This document shows positions 8,350 through 16,206 of a stretch of DNA of 64,000 bases, one piece after another (within the stretch, counting starts at the first letter, position 1; each line of letters opens with the position of its first letter). A program made the position numbers and the translations under genes. The notes below the pieces were generated by a model that saw only the letters and a list, made by a program, of their open reading frames with translations, was not told the DNA's origin and did no database searches. Source of the stretch: CAIVAT01 sp964473485 (GTDB lineage Bacteria; Bacteroidota; Bacteroidia; Bacteroidales; FEN-979); NCBI GenBank assembly GCA_964473485.1, contig CAYYPH010000020.1:1-64000 (forward strand), read 5' to 3'.

Positions 8350-9783
8350 ATGACGAACGACGAATTCAGGAAAAACGCCCACCTTTTGGCCGACTGGATG
8401 GCCGATTACCTCGGCCGGGTGGATCGGTTCCCGGTTAAACCCGCCATCAGCCCGGGGGATATCAAAAAGCAACTTCCCCTGTCGGCCCCGGAACAGGGTG
8501 AGTCCTTCGACCGGATTTTCAGCGACTTCAACGGAATCATCCTTCCCGGCATGACCCACTGGCAGCATCCCGGCTTTCTTGCTTATTTCCCGGCCAACAA
8601 CAGCGAACCATCGGTCCTGGCCGAGATGCTCACCGCGACCATGGGAGCCCAGTGCATGCTGTGGCTCACCTCTCCTGCCGCCGAGGAGCTGGAAGAGCGC
8701 ATGGCCGAATGGATGCGCGACCTGCTCGGGCTGCCGGGCGAATTCACCGGCGTGATCCAGGACAGCAGTTCGTCGGCCACCCTGGTGGCCCTGCTCACAG
8801 CCAGGGAGCGCCGCACCGGATTTGCGATCAACCAGCGGGGCTTCACCGCAGCCGACCGGTTCCGTGTTTACACCTCCACGCAGGGCCATTCGTCTATCGA
8901 CAAAGATGTGAAGATCGCGGGCTTTGGCATAGAGAACCTGGTGAAGGTCGGGGTCGACGATTCCTTTGCCATGCGGCCTGATCTTCTCGAAGAGGCCATC
9001 AACCGCGATATCGCCGACGGGTACATCCCGCTGGCGGTGGTATCTACCTTCGGTACCACCAGCTCGACCGCCGTCGATCCCATCGGTGCGATCGGTGCGA
9101 TCTGCAGGAAATACGGCACCTGGCACCATGTCGACGCATCCTATGCCGGCACCGCGCTGATGCTGCCGGAGATCAGAAAACTCGCCCCGGGTTACGGCGA
9201 CTGCGACTCCTTTGTCGTAAACCCGCACAAGTGGATGTTCACCAATTTCGACTGCTCCCTTTACTTTCTCCGTGATAAGCAGGCGCTGATCAACACCTTC
9301 AGCATTCTGCCCGAATACCTGAAGACAGCCGAAGACCGGCAGGTAAACAACTACCGCGACTGGGGGGTGCCGCTGGGCCGCCGGTTCAGGGCGCTAAAGC
9401 TATGGTTCGTCATACGCACCTATGGTATCGGCGGCATGCAGAAGATGATCGGCGATCACATTGCATACGGTCAATGGGTGAAAGAACAGGTGCTGGCAAA
9501 CCCCGCCATGGAGCTGATGGCCCCGGCATTGTTCAACCTGGTATGTTTCAGGTTACATCCGCGGGATATCACGGATGAACAGGAGCTGGAACGGCTGAAT
9601 GAGAGATTCCTGCAGGCCCTTAACGCCACCGGAAGGGTCTTCCTCACGCAAACGAAGTTGAACGGAAAGTATGTCATCCGGTTCGTCTCGGGTCAGACAC
9701 ACACTACGTTCGATACGGTAAGGAAGGCCTGGGATGAAATTCTTGCGGTGCTTGACCGGTCGAATCTTTTTTTATATCTTTGA
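8350..9783 (+). CDS. PLP-dependent group II amino-acid decarboxylase (aromatic-L-amino-acid decarboxylase family)
   Basis: The 477-residue protein matches the length and layout of aromatic amino-acid decarboxylases. Visible landmarks are the cofactor-stacking histidine in STQGHSSIDK (His190), the aspartate pairing with the pyridine nitrogen in HVDASYAG (Asp262), and the Schiff-base lysine in VNPHKWMFTNFD (Lys294). It is expected to be a cytosolic homodimer decarboxylating tyrosine, tryptophan, DOPA or phenylalanine; the substrate cannot be fixed, and a related aldehyde-synthase reaction is possible. The ATG at 8350 follows an A-rich leader and starts the conserved MTNDEFRKNAHLLADWM segment; the upstream open frame is not conserved-looking. 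Confidence 0.93.
   Translation: MTNDEFRKNAHLLADWMADYLGRVDRFPVKPAISPGDIKKQLPLSAPEQGESFDRIFSDFNGIILPGMTHWQHPGFLAYFPANNSEPSVLAEMLTATMGAQCMLWLTSPAAEELEERMAEWMRDLLGLPGEFTGVIQDSSSSATLVALLTARERRTGFAINQRGFTAADRFRVYTSTQGHSSIDKDVKIAGFGIENLVKVGVDDSFAMRPDLLEEAINRDIADGYIPLAVVSTFGTTSSTAVDPIGAIGAICRKYGTWHHVDASYAGTALMLPEIRKLAPGYGDCDSFVVNPHKWMFTNFDCSLYFLRDKQALINTFSILPEYLKTAEDRQVNNYRDWGVPLGRRFRALKLWFVIRTYGIGGMQKMIGDHIAYGQWVKEQVLANPAMELMAPALFNLVCFRLHPRDITDEQELERLNERFLQALNATGRVFLTQTKLNGKYVIRFVSGQTHTTFDTVRKAWDEILAVLDRSNLFLYL
9752..9782 (+). promoter_or_regulatory. Bacteroidota-type promoter for the cytochrome c gene
   Basis: TTG (9752-9754), a 20-bp spacer and TATCTTTG (9775-9782) match the -33/-7 promoter pattern of Bacteroidota. 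It lies in the last codons of the decarboxylase gene, about 45 bp before the cytochrome start, so the cytochrome can be expressed independently. Confidence 0.5.
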
Positions 9784-9827
9784 TCGGACATATAAAGAAT
9801 GGTGATAATTCACGAAAACCGAACCCC

Positions 9828-10814
9828 ATGAAAAAGAAAAAATGGCCCCGGATACTGGGCGGGTTGTTCATCCTGCTCGTGGTTGCAGTGATCGCGGCGA
9901 TCCTGTACCTCAAATTTGCACTGCCTTCCGTTCCCCTGAAGGAGATCACCGTGAGTCAGACCCCTGAAAATGTCAAACGGGGAGCATACCTGGCCAACCA
10001 CGTCATGGTCTGCATGGATTGTCACTCCACGCGGGCATGGAACCGGTTCTCCGGTCCGCCTGTCGCCGGCACACTGGGGAAAGGGGGCGAGGTGTTCGAC
10101 CAGCGGATGGGATTTCCCGGGTCGTTCGCCGCAGCCAATATCACGCCGTACTACCTGAAGGACTGGTCGGATGCCGAGATTTACCGGGCCATCACGAGTG
10201 GTGTAACCAAGGAGGGAAGGGCGCTGTTCCCGATCATGCCCTACCCCTATTACGGAACGCTCGACGATGAGGATATTTTCAGCATCATTGCCTACCTGCG
10301 AACCATTCCGGCCATTGAATCGGAGGTGGCAGGATCGTCGGCCACCTTCCCGATGAACCTCGTCCTGAACACCCTTCCGAAAGAATCGTCGCCCACGAAA
10401 CGACCCGACCCTTCCGATGTGGTCAGTTACGGCAAATACCTGGTTCAGGCGGCGGCCTGCGTGGAGTGCCACACGCCGGCCGAGCATGGACAGATCGTGG
10501 AGAAGCTGGCCTTTTCGGGTGGACGTGAATTCCTGATGCCCGACGGCTCCATGCTGATCACCCCCAACATCACCCCCGATTCGGCCACCGGCATTGGCGC
10601 CTGGTCGAAAGAAGCCTTTATCGCCCGGTTCAAGGCCTACGACCCGTTAACCTTTACCGCACCTGTCCTGCACAAGGGAGATATGCAGACCACCATGCCC
10701 TGGACCATGTACGCCGGCATGGACACCACCGACCTGGTCGCCATGTACACGTACCTGCATACGCTGGCGCCCGTGAAAAACCTGGTGGCGAGGACGAAGA
10801 AGCTGGAGAATTAG
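9828..10814 (+). CDS. Membrane-anchored dihaem cytochrome c
   Basis: The 328-residue protein has a basic start (MKKKKW), one N-terminal transmembrane anchor (about 11-30) and two class I haem c domains with CMDCH (62-66) and CVECH (211-215). Likely distal methionine ligands lie in the MPYPYYG and TMPWTMYAG segments. It would face the periplasm and pass electrons, resembling the two-domain cytochromes linked to alcohol/aldehyde or gluconate dehydrogenases; no partner dehydrogenase is adjacent. Start at 9828 chosen because the next upstream ATG adds 16 residues unlike an n-region. Confidence 0.92.
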   Translation: MKKKKWPRILGGLFILLVVAVIAAILYLKFALPSVPLKEITVSQTPENVKRGAYLANHVMVCMDCHSTRAWNRFSGPPVAGTLGKGGEVFDQRMGFPGSFAAANITPYYLKDWSDAEIYRAITSGVTKEGRALFPIMPYPYYGTLDDEDIFSIIAYLRTIPAIESEVAGSSATFPMNLVLNTLPKESSPTKRPDPSDVVSYGKYLVQAAACVECHTPAEHGQIVEKLAFSGGREFLMPDGSMLITPNITPDSATGIGAWSKEAFIARFKAYDPLTFTAPVLHKGDMQTTMPWTMYAGMDTTDLVAMYTYLHTLAPVKNLVARTKKLEN

Positions 10815-10857
10815 AAGGGAGAAGGGAGAAGGGAGAAGGGGGAAAATGGAAAACGGG
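10815..10857. repeat. GGGAGAA tandem run
   Basis: Three to four copies of a 7-bp unit (gggagaa) followed by gggggaaaatggaaaacggg directly after the cytochrome stop codon. The same word recurs at 39104 and, inverted, at 23443. Confidence 0.75.
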
Positions 10858-10900
10858 AAAATGACTGGTCTTGTCAGGCATTTTCTCAATAAAGATTTAC

Positions 10901-10908
10901 TACTTTTG
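10901..10908 (+). promoter_or_regulatory. -7 box for the tRNA gene
   Basis: TACTTTTG is a full match to the Bacteroidota -7 consensus and lies 29 bp upstream of the mature tRNA 5' end. The -33 element is weak. Confidence 0.45.
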
Positions 10909-10937
10909 TAGGGGTTTACGTCAGATGAACCACATTT

Positions 10938-11011
10938 GGGGTATTAGCTCAGATGGCCAGAGCGCTGCGTTCGCAATGCAGAAGTCACCGGTTCGACTCC
11001 GGTATACTCCA
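10938..11011 (+). tRNA. tRNA-Ala (anticodon CGC)
   Basis: A complete cloverleaf can be drawn: acceptor GGGGTAT/ATACTCC, D-stem GCTC/GAGC, anticodon stem CTGCG/TGCAG around loop TTCGCAA (anticodon CGC), and T-stem ACCGG/CCGGT with loop TTCGACT. The acceptor has G3:U70, the identity element of alanine tRNAs. The discriminator is A and the 3' CCA is not encoded. Confidence 0.96.
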
Positions 11012-11017
11012 CAATGA

Positions 11018-11066
11018 CCCTCTGAAATGATCAGTATTTACTGATGTTTCGGAGGTTTTTATTTTT
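11018..11066 (+). terminator. Rho-independent terminator after tRNA-Ala
   Basis: A long hairpin with arms CCTCTGAAA/TTTCGGAGG (G-U tolerated) and an inner perfect ATCAGT/ACTGAT stem is followed by TTTTTATTTTT. It starts seven bases after the tRNA. Confidence 0.85.
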
Positions 11067-11323
11067 CCTACACCCATTTTTACACCCATTCTCCTTCTCA
11101 GTTATCAGTTAGGTGAATCAAAAATATTGATTCGCCATTTCCAGCGTTCTCAGTTAACTAGTTAACAAGAAACTGTGACTTGATAATATGATAATAAAGT
11201 TGAAGGATCAGGTTCTCTAGAACTGTACATCAGGTATTAGGACTAGCTTAAATTAAGGTTTCTTTCTCTCAATCGCTAACTTAAAAATTATTCTGTATGG
11301 AGGAGTGTAAAAAATTGTTATTG
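11067..11323. other. AT-rich gap without a recognisable gene
   Basis: The base composition drops sharply after the tRNA terminator. The stretch has a small hairpin (ggtgaatca ... tgattcgcc, near 11112-11136), the doubled word tacacccat/tacacccat at 11069-11090, and no convincing ORF on either strand. It could be the scar of an element integrated at the tRNA, but no integrase or repeated tRNA end was found. Confidence 0.5.
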
Positions 11324-11680
11324 TTAATTCTTACAATGACTCACGCCAACAACTCCTGATATCAAACTTACAACATATAAGGTACTCCTACTGAACCATT
11401 GCTTGTTGTCAATATCATAGAATTCAGGCATAAACCATAAATCAAGGAGAATTCCACCCAAAACAATTCCCGAAAATACCAGTAATTCATAGAACAAGCC
11501 TTTTTTCACGAATATCCATCTGGTTTCACGATAGGGTCTAAAAAGGGAACCGGATAAAATAATGGATAATGAAAATGCATATATTACTGATAAAGTTATC
11601 CTTAAATAAATATTTTCTAATGATAACAAAAAATGAATACTATTCAAACATAGGAAATAAGACCTAAAAATGAAATCCAT
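11324..11680 (-). CDS. Unrecognised small integral membrane protein
   Basis: This 118-residue protein has about three to four hydrophobic segments (around 8-22, 26-45, 64-84 and 97-112), a basic loop (RPYRETRWIFVKK) and an aromatic-rich acidic loop. No family was recognised. It overlaps the upstream small gene by 37 bp in another frame and is AT-rich like the rest of the tRNA-adjacent patch. Its cysteine- and lysine-containing tail (SHCKN) is short. It may work with the preceding 103-residue single-helix protein, but function is unknown. Confidence 0.5.
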   Translation of the reverse strand: MDFIFRSYFLCLNSIHFLLSLENIYLRITLSVIYAFSLSIILSGSLFRPYRETRWIFVKKGLFYELLVFSGIVLGGILLDLWFMPEFYDIDNKQWFSRSTLYVVSLISGVVGVSHCKN

Positions 11681-11955
11681 AAAATGACATTCATTCGGAT
11701 TTTTCCTATTCGACTTGTTTCAAATGCGAATTCAACATCATCATTTTTATTACCACGGGCTGGGCGGTTCAGAAACTCCGATTTAGCTTGATTTGGATCA
11801 TGATCGGCTTGATCAGAATCTAGGCTCTTCTTGCCAAGATCAGATTTTTCTTCCCAAGGATTCGCATCAGATTCATTCCATGCCACTTTCGATAGCTTCC
11901 TATTGGCTTGTTTTTCTGTGGCTGCCTTCCACTCTTGGGCCTTTCTCGCCATCAT
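11644..11955 (-). CDS. Unrecognised small protein with a C-terminal membrane anchor
   Basis: The 103-residue product is strongly charged and Asn/Asp/Lys-rich over residues 1-85 and ends in one hydrophobic helix (MNVILWISFLGLISYV), which suggests a tail-anchored cytosolic protein. No family was recognised. It starts right after the stop codon of a 25-codon ORF and overlaps the following membrane-protein gene, an arrangement typical of a tightly coupled operon. Confidence 0.5.
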   Translation of the reverse strand: MMARKAQEWKAATEKQANRKLSKVAWNESDANPWEEKSDLGKKSLDSDQADHDPNQAKSEFLNRPARGNKNDDVEFAFETSRIGKIRMNVILWISFLGLISYV

Positions 11956-12033
11956 TCATAAGTATTTCATCGTCCAGATCTGAGCCTCTGTAAGTTTTCT
12001 ACCTTCAACTTGCTTATTGTTGTCTTTCTCCAT
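11956..12033 (-). CDS. Possible 25-residue leader or micro-protein
   Basis: An ATG at 12033 opens a 25-codon frame (MEKDNNKQVEGRKLTEAQIW...) whose TGA is immediately followed by the ATG of the next gene with no spacing. Amino-acid use resembles the downstream protein. It may be a real micro-ORF, a leader peptide for translational coupling, or the 5' part of a gene broken by a stop codon. Confidence 0.3.
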   Translation of the reverse strand: MEKDNNKQVEGRKLTEAQIWTMKYL

Positions 12034-12066
12034 AGCGCAACTGTTTTTCGTTTAAATAGATCTGGG

Positions 12067-12372
12067 TCAAAACTTGATTGAAAGGTGTAACTGACCCCCG
12101 AAACCTAGTTCCACAATTTTTTGCAGTGTTGAGATTCGTGCCTCTTTGATATTATTTTCAATTTTAGAAATATAGGACTTGGTTGTTCCTACCTTGATAG
12201 CAAGTTCTTCCTGTGTCAATCCTTTTTCAAGTCTGGCTTCCAGAATCAACGCGCCAATTTTAAAGTTTTCATAACCTGATTCAAGTTCATCCCTTTTTTT
12301 TGTTCCAGGTTTGCCATAATGTTTGTCTTTAAATTGGCTAAGTGTCTGTATATTATCTTTTTTCGTTTTCAT
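12067..12372 (-). CDS. higA: HigA-type antitoxin, XRE-family helix-turn-helix
   Basis: The 101-residue protein has a Cro/C1-type HTH at about residues 40-95 (IGALILEARLEKGLTQEELA, then GTTKSYISKIENN). The N-terminal 35 residues are charged and probably bind the toxin. It follows the toxin gene with a 20-bp overlap, the toxin-first order typical of HigBA modules. By analogy it neutralises the toxin and represses the operon. Confidence 0.88.
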   Translation of the reverse strand: MKTKKDNIQTLSQFKDKHYGKPGTKKRDELESGYENFKIGALILEARLEKGLTQEELAIKVGTTKSYISKIENNIKEARISTLQKIVELGFGGQLHLSIKF

Positions 12373-12703
12373 ATTCTTTCTTTATTTTAAGTGCTTTTTC
12401 TATTTCCTGTTGAGGAGTCTTTTGAGATTTCTTATGATATCCATTTGCCAGAACTACCAATTGTCCTTCGTCAAAAAAGCAGAAAATTCGAAATATATCA
12501 CTGCCAGACTGAATCCGGATTTCATAGAGACCATCTGTATCTTCAATTTTCTTGAGATATGTTTCAGGAATTCTCCGTAACTCTTCTATCAAGTCTAAAG
12601 TCCAGATAATCCTATCTTGAACTTTGGATCGTTGTTGTACAAAGAAATTTTCAAAGTAGTCTTTGTAAAATATGATTGTTCTCTGTTTATTCTTTTCAAT
12701 CAT
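12353..12703 (-). CDS. higB: HigB/RelE-superfamily toxin (phage-derived Gp49-like)
   Basis: The 116-residue protein matches the Gp49-like HigB subgroup: a helical segment (QQRSKVQDRIIWTLDLIEEL), then LYEIRIQSGSDIFRIFCFFDEGQLVVLANGYHKKSQKTP, the conserved beta core with RIFxxFD and the GxxKKxxKTP end that carries active-site basics. Such toxins are ribosome-dependent mRNA endonucleases. It overlaps the antitoxin gene and sits in the AT-rich patch beside tRNA-Ala, consistent with horizontal arrival. Confidence 0.88.
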   Translation of the reverse strand: MIEKNKQRTIIFYKDYFENFFVQQRSKVQDRIIWTLDLIEELRRIPETYLKKIEDTDGLYEIRIQSGSDIFRIFCFFDEGQLVVLANGYHKKSQKTPQQEIEKALKIKKEYENEKR

Positions 12704-12798
12704 AATGCAAAGATACGAAAAGTTGTCTTAAAGTGAAACATTATATTCATCATTTATTAATCTTTGCCAGATTGGTAATCGTATTTTCAAAATCTCAT

Positions 12799-12876
12799 AT
12801 GGAAAGGGAGATGGTCTGGAAATACGATCCCAGCGAAATGATCGACAGCAAAGCGATGGCGATGCTTTTTGCATGA
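12799..12876 (+). CDS. Possible 25-residue micro-ORF upstream of the ammonia-lyase
   Basis: A 25-codon ATG-to-TGA frame (MEREMVWKYDPSEMIDSK...) lies where base composition returns to the GC-richer background. It could be a leader peptide, the 3' remnant of a gene cut off by the AT-rich block, or chance. An imperfect inverted repeat (atcgtattttc at 12778-12788, ggaaatacgat at 12818-12828) overlaps its start. Confidence 0.2.
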   Translation: MEREMVWKYDPSEMIDSKAMAMLFA

Positions 12877-12906
12877 TGCACTTTTTCAGGCAACTGTTTT
12901 TGTCGT

Positions 12907-12914
12907 TATCTTTG
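12907..12914 (+). promoter_or_regulatory. -7 box for the ammonia-lyase gene
   Basis: TATCTTTG matches TAnnTTTG exactly and lies 12 bp before the ATG at 12927. If used, the leader would be very short and the candidate micro-ORF upstream would not be on this transcript. Confidence 0.4.
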
Positions 12915-12926
12915 AGAAAAAAATCC

Positions 12927-15248
12927 ATGAAAAAGTTCAGCAGAAGGGAATTCATATTCACTTCGGGGATAACCATGGGAGCATGGGTACTTACCTCCTT
13001 TAAAGCTCCTTTCGGTAACTCTTTTCACTGGAGCGATCATCTGGCGGAAATCGGCACCCCGCGACCAAACGAGGATGTATTCGCCTATATCGACCGGGTG
13101 AACGGGAAGTTTGACCTTACGCTGTACCGCAAAGTGGTCGGTTCTGCCAACCACTTCAAGGAGGGAGACCTGGCTCAGGGTGTGGCGGCCTTCAACGAAA
13201 GCTCAAGGCTCAACGCCAGGCTCCTTCTGGCCAACACCAGTATCGCGGATCTTTCGAAGACCTCTCTCTTCACCGATGAAATCTATACACTCATCGCCTC
13301 CACCACCGACCCGGAGGTGTTCGCCTCCATTTCGAACCTCACCCTCGGCGAACTGAAATCCTTTATCCTCCAAAAAACTGAAAACGAGATCAAAATGATC
13401 ATGCCGGGCCTTACGAGCGACATCATTGCCATGGTGGTGAAACTCATGAGCAACGATGAACTGATCCTCGTCGGCCGGAAGGTGTTCAACCCCCTGCCGG
13501 GAAGTAGTTTAGGAGCAAAGGGGTACCTGGGTGCCCGAATTCAGCCAAATTCTCCCACCGACCATCCCGACGACATCATGATGCAGGTGTTTGACGCGTG
13601 GTCGTATGCCGTCGGTGACTTAATCATCGGAACCAATCCCGTTTCAAGTGAACCCGAATCAGTTGCGAAAATCGAGGCCGTTCTGCACGACATACTGAAG
13701 ACCTTCGGCCTGCAAACGGTGCTGCCGAATTGTGTTCTATCGCACATTGACGTGCAGGCCGAAGTTGAAAAACTTTACCCCGGCACCACCGGCATCTGGT
13801 TTCAAAGCCTGGCGGGTACCGTGAAAGCGAATATGACTTTCGATGTTACGATCGGCAAGATGATGAACTACGCCTCCATGCGTACCGGCCAGTATGGTTT
13901 GTACGGGGAGACGGGCCAGGGGGCCGATTTTACCAACGGTCACGGCGAAGGATTCGACATGGTGGTTCATGAATCGCGGAAATACGGGTTTTTGCGCGCC
14001 CTGAAAAAAAGGGTCGCCGAAGTTCAGCAGCCTCAATTCGCGGGCCCGTGGGTACATGTGAACGACGTGGCCGGTTTCATCGGCCCTGAAGTATTCAAAA
14101 CCAAAGAACAACTGGTGAGATGCTGCCTTGAAGACACGGTGATGGGAAAGCTGCATGGCCTGGCCATCGGGCTCGATATCTGCTCGACCCTGCACATGGA
14201 CATCACCCTCGACGACCTGGCCTGGTGCATCGATCAGGTAATGCCCGCCAACCCTGCCTACCTGATGGCACTCCCTACCAAGAACGACCCCATGCTGAGC
14301 TATCTTACCACGGGTTTTAACGACCATGTTAGGGTTCGCGAAAAATTCGGGTACAGGGTGAATGAGGCCATGTGGAATTTCTTTAAAAGGATTGAGATCG
14401 TTGGTCCTGATGGAAACGTTACCGTCCATTTCGGCGATCCGTTGTGGGTCTGGTACCAGTACCGCCTGGCAAAAGGCGACCGGAGAACCCAGGAGGATAT
14501 CTACGCCGAAGGACATCAACTGATCGCCGCCATCGAAGCACGGGGCGTGCCGATCGCTGCCGGTTACGGGCAAAACATCTGGGACCTTGAACCTTCACTT
14601 GATAGGAAGATCCATGCGCTGTATGATGACTCGAAAGCCTGCCTGTGGACGGAGATGACCACCGCCTTCATCGATTCCATCCCAAACCACATATACATCG
14701 AAACCCGGTCGGCCGACCGCAAAGACTATGTCTATCATCCCCCCACGGGTGAGCAGCTGAGCAAAAACGCCATCGACCGGCTCAACAGGCTGAGAAAGAA
14801 ATGGAAAGGCAACAGTCCCGATGTTCAGATCATCATCTCCGACGGATTGAACGTGAGTGCGCTCACCGACGAGGGACACCTGAAACCCTACCTGGAATAC
14901 CTGGCCAGGGAGCTTGCCACTTCCGGTTTATCGGTCAGCGCCGACCCTATCGTGGTGAGGCATGGCCGTGTGCGGGCCGGATACAGGTGCGGCGAAATTC
15001 TCTTCGGCGGCGATGGCCCGACCAACCAATCCAAAGGCATCGTTCATATCATCGGTGAAAGACCTGGTTCGGGACACCACAATTTCTCGGCCTACCTCTC
15101 TGCCCCGCCTGTAAGCACCTGGAAGGTAAAGGGAAAATTAGACCACAATCTCTCCAAAGTCGTATCGGGCATTTCCGACACCTCACTGAAACCTGAGCTG
15201 GCCGCCAGAGAGACCGTAAGGTTGTTAAAACAACTGTTTCATTCCTAA
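12927..15248 (+). CDS. eutB-eutC: Fused ethanolamine ammonia-lyase EutB-EutC with a twin-arginine leader
   Basis: This adenosylcobalamin enzyme splits ethanolamine to acetaldehyde and ammonia and is normally two chains. Here the large subunit (about residues 50-500) and small subunit (about 585-773) form one 773-residue protein. Catalytic-barrel residues known from E. coli EutB can be placed: Arg204 and Gln206 in ARIQPN, Asn237 in GTNPV, Glu328 in GETGQG, Asp417 in GLDIC. The EutC half keeps IIISDGLN and IIGERPG. The N-terminus (MKKFSRREFIFTSGITMGAW) looks like a Tat signal: SRRxF then a hydrophobic stretch. Export of this enzyme would be unusual, since it is normally cytosolic or in a microcompartment; the leader could instead be a pseudo-signal or membrane anchor. 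No eutA reactivase, shell or aldehyde dehydrogenase genes are nearby. Start 12927 chosen to begin the leader. Confidence 0.9.
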   Translation: MKKFSRREFIFTSGITMGAWVLTSFKAPFGNSFHWSDHLAEIGTPRPNEDVFAYIDRVNGKFDLTLYRKVVGSANHFKEGDLAQGVAAFNESSRLNARLLLANTSIADLSKTSLFTDEIYTLIASTTDPEVFASISNLTLGELKSFILQKTENEIKMIMPGLTSDIIAMVVKLMSNDELILVGRKVFNPLPGSSLGAKGYLGARIQPNSPTDHPDDIMMQVFDAWSYAVGDLIIGTNPVSSEPESVAKIEAVLHDILKTFGLQTVLPNCVLSHIDVQAEVEKLYPGTTGIWFQSLAGTVKANMTFDVTIGKMMNYASMRTGQYGLYGETGQGADFTNGHGEGFDMVVHESRKYGFLRALKKRVAEVQQPQFAGPWVHVNDVAGFIGPEVFKTKEQLVRCCLEDTVMGKLHGLAIGLDICSTLHMDITLDDLAWCIDQVMPANPAYLMALPTKNDPMLSYLTTGFNDHVRVREKFGYRVNEAMWNFFKRIEIVGPDGNVTVHFGDPLWVWYQYRLAKGDRRTQEDIYAEGHQLIAAIEARGVPIAAGYGQNIWDLEPSLDRKIHALYDDSKACLWTEMTTAFIDSIPNHIYIETRSADRKDYVYHPPTGEQLSKNAIDRLNRLRKKWKGNSPDVQIIISDGLNVSALTDEGHLKPYLEYLARELATSGLSVSADPIVVRHGRVRAGYRCGEILFGGDGPTNQSKGIVHIIGERPGSGHHNFSAYLSAPPVSTWKVKGKLDHNLSKVVSGISDTSLKPELAARETVRLLKQLFHS

Positions 15249-15276
15249 CATCTCAGCCTTCTCTCCATCGGGCGAC

Positions 15277-15290
15277 CCTGATGCATCAGG
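15277..15290. other. 14-bp perfect palindrome between convergent genes
   Basis: CCTGATGCATCAGG lies in the 64-bp gap between the convergent ammonia-lyase and methyltransferase genes. It lacks a T-run, so it is a weak terminator candidate at best. Confidence 0.4.
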
Positions 15291-15312
15291 TCATCGCATG
15301 GTGAAAAGGCTC

Positions 15313-16080
15313 TCACCGCTCCGCAACTACCAACATTTCAAAGTCTTCGGTTCTTAGCTTATCCTCGCGTGAGAAGGCCCCGAGCTTCGCCCCGAAAATC
15401 CCGATTTTCGTGAATCCCAGCGTTTTCAGCAACCAGGTTATCTCAACCGGCACATAATACCGCTCGTTACACGCGAGTTCCTTTTCCACCCCGTCGTCAT
15501 CCGCAAACCGGGTGATGTTGTAATCCCTGAAGGTCATTAAGTCAAAATGCGTGCTGCTGTATGTTGCGTTGCCTTCTGCACCGCCCTCCGCATGAAAGTC
15601 GTTGATGGAGTGAAACAACGGGAACAGTCCGTTCAACGTGGTGAAGATGAATTTTGCCCTGGCCTTCAACGACCGGGAGACATTTTTTAGGATTTCGTAA
15701 TTCATCTCATCCGTTTCCATTAACGGGAAACCGCCTTCGCACAGCATGATCGCTGCATCGAACTGGTCCCTGTAAGGCAGATCACGGGCATCGTGTTTTA
15801 TGAAATCAATCTGCAACCCGTTTTGCCGGGCTTTTTCCCTCGCTTTCCGGAGCAATGATTCCGACAGGTCGATCCCGGTCACCGGATAACCCCTCCTCGA
15901 CAATTCAATGGCATGACGGCCGGTGCCGCACCCTATGTCGATGATCTTCAGATCTTTGTTAAAATTCAGCTCACGCTCTATAAAATCGCACTCACCGATC
16001 GTTCCCTGTGCAAAACTTTCATGGTCGTATTTCCGGCCATAGTTTTCAAACAAGGTTTCGTACCATTGCTTGTCAGTCAT
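15313..16080 (-). CDS. Class I SAM-dependent methyltransferase
   Basis: The 255-residue protein has a Rossmann-type methyltransferase core: motif I IIDIGCGTGRHAIELSRRG (about 46-63), acidic motif II VTGIDLS, then KHDARDLPYRDQFDAAIMLC (motifs III-IV). The C-terminal part binds an unknown substrate. Small-molecule methyltransferases of this type cannot be assigned a substrate by sequence. It is the last gene of a same-strand run starting with the GNAT gene at 17740, after a 126-bp gap. Confidence 0.88.
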   Translation of the reverse strand: MTDKQWYETLFENYGRKYDHESFAQGTIGECDFIERELNFNKDLKIIDIGCGTGRHAIELSRRGYPVTGIDLSESLLRKAREKARQNGLQIDFIKHDARDLPYRDQFDAAIMLCEGGFPLMETDEMNYEILKNVSRSLKARAKFIFTTLNGLFPLFHSINDFHAEGGAEGNATYSSTHFDLMTFRDYNITRFADDDGVEKELACNERYYVPVEITWLLKTLGFTKIGIFGAKLGAFSREDKLRTEDFEMLVVAER

Positions 16081-16206
16081 GTCATGATAGTTTGATTCAT
16101 CTTCGTTTCAACATCCACGCTTTTTTTTTAAAAGATCCCATCCTGACCATTCACATGCAGCATCGAACCTAATTTCATCTAAATCCCGGATGGCATGATT
16201 GAATAT

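Noticed and set aside
8260..9228. Minus-strand frame opposite the decarboxylase
   Set aside because: Antisense to the PLP-dependent decarboxylase with its conserved His, Asp and Lys.
11069..11090. Remnant of a tyrosine-integrase gene end (tacacccat doubled)
   Set aside because: The minus-strand frame through it is short and blocked by stops; the resemblance is too weak.
10990..12900. Integrated element with attL/attR at tRNA-Ala
   Set aside because: No integrase gene and no second copy of the tRNA 3' end were found downstream, so only a compositional anomaly is claimed.
12704..12926. Cobalamin riboswitch upstream of the B12-dependent ammonia-lyase
   Set aside because: The gap is 223 bp and no B12-box-like conserved segment or matching fold was recognised.
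12728..12976. Minus-strand 82-codon frame before the ammonia-lyase
   Set aside because: It covers the leader region and 5' end of the plus-strand ammonia-lyase and shows no family pattern.
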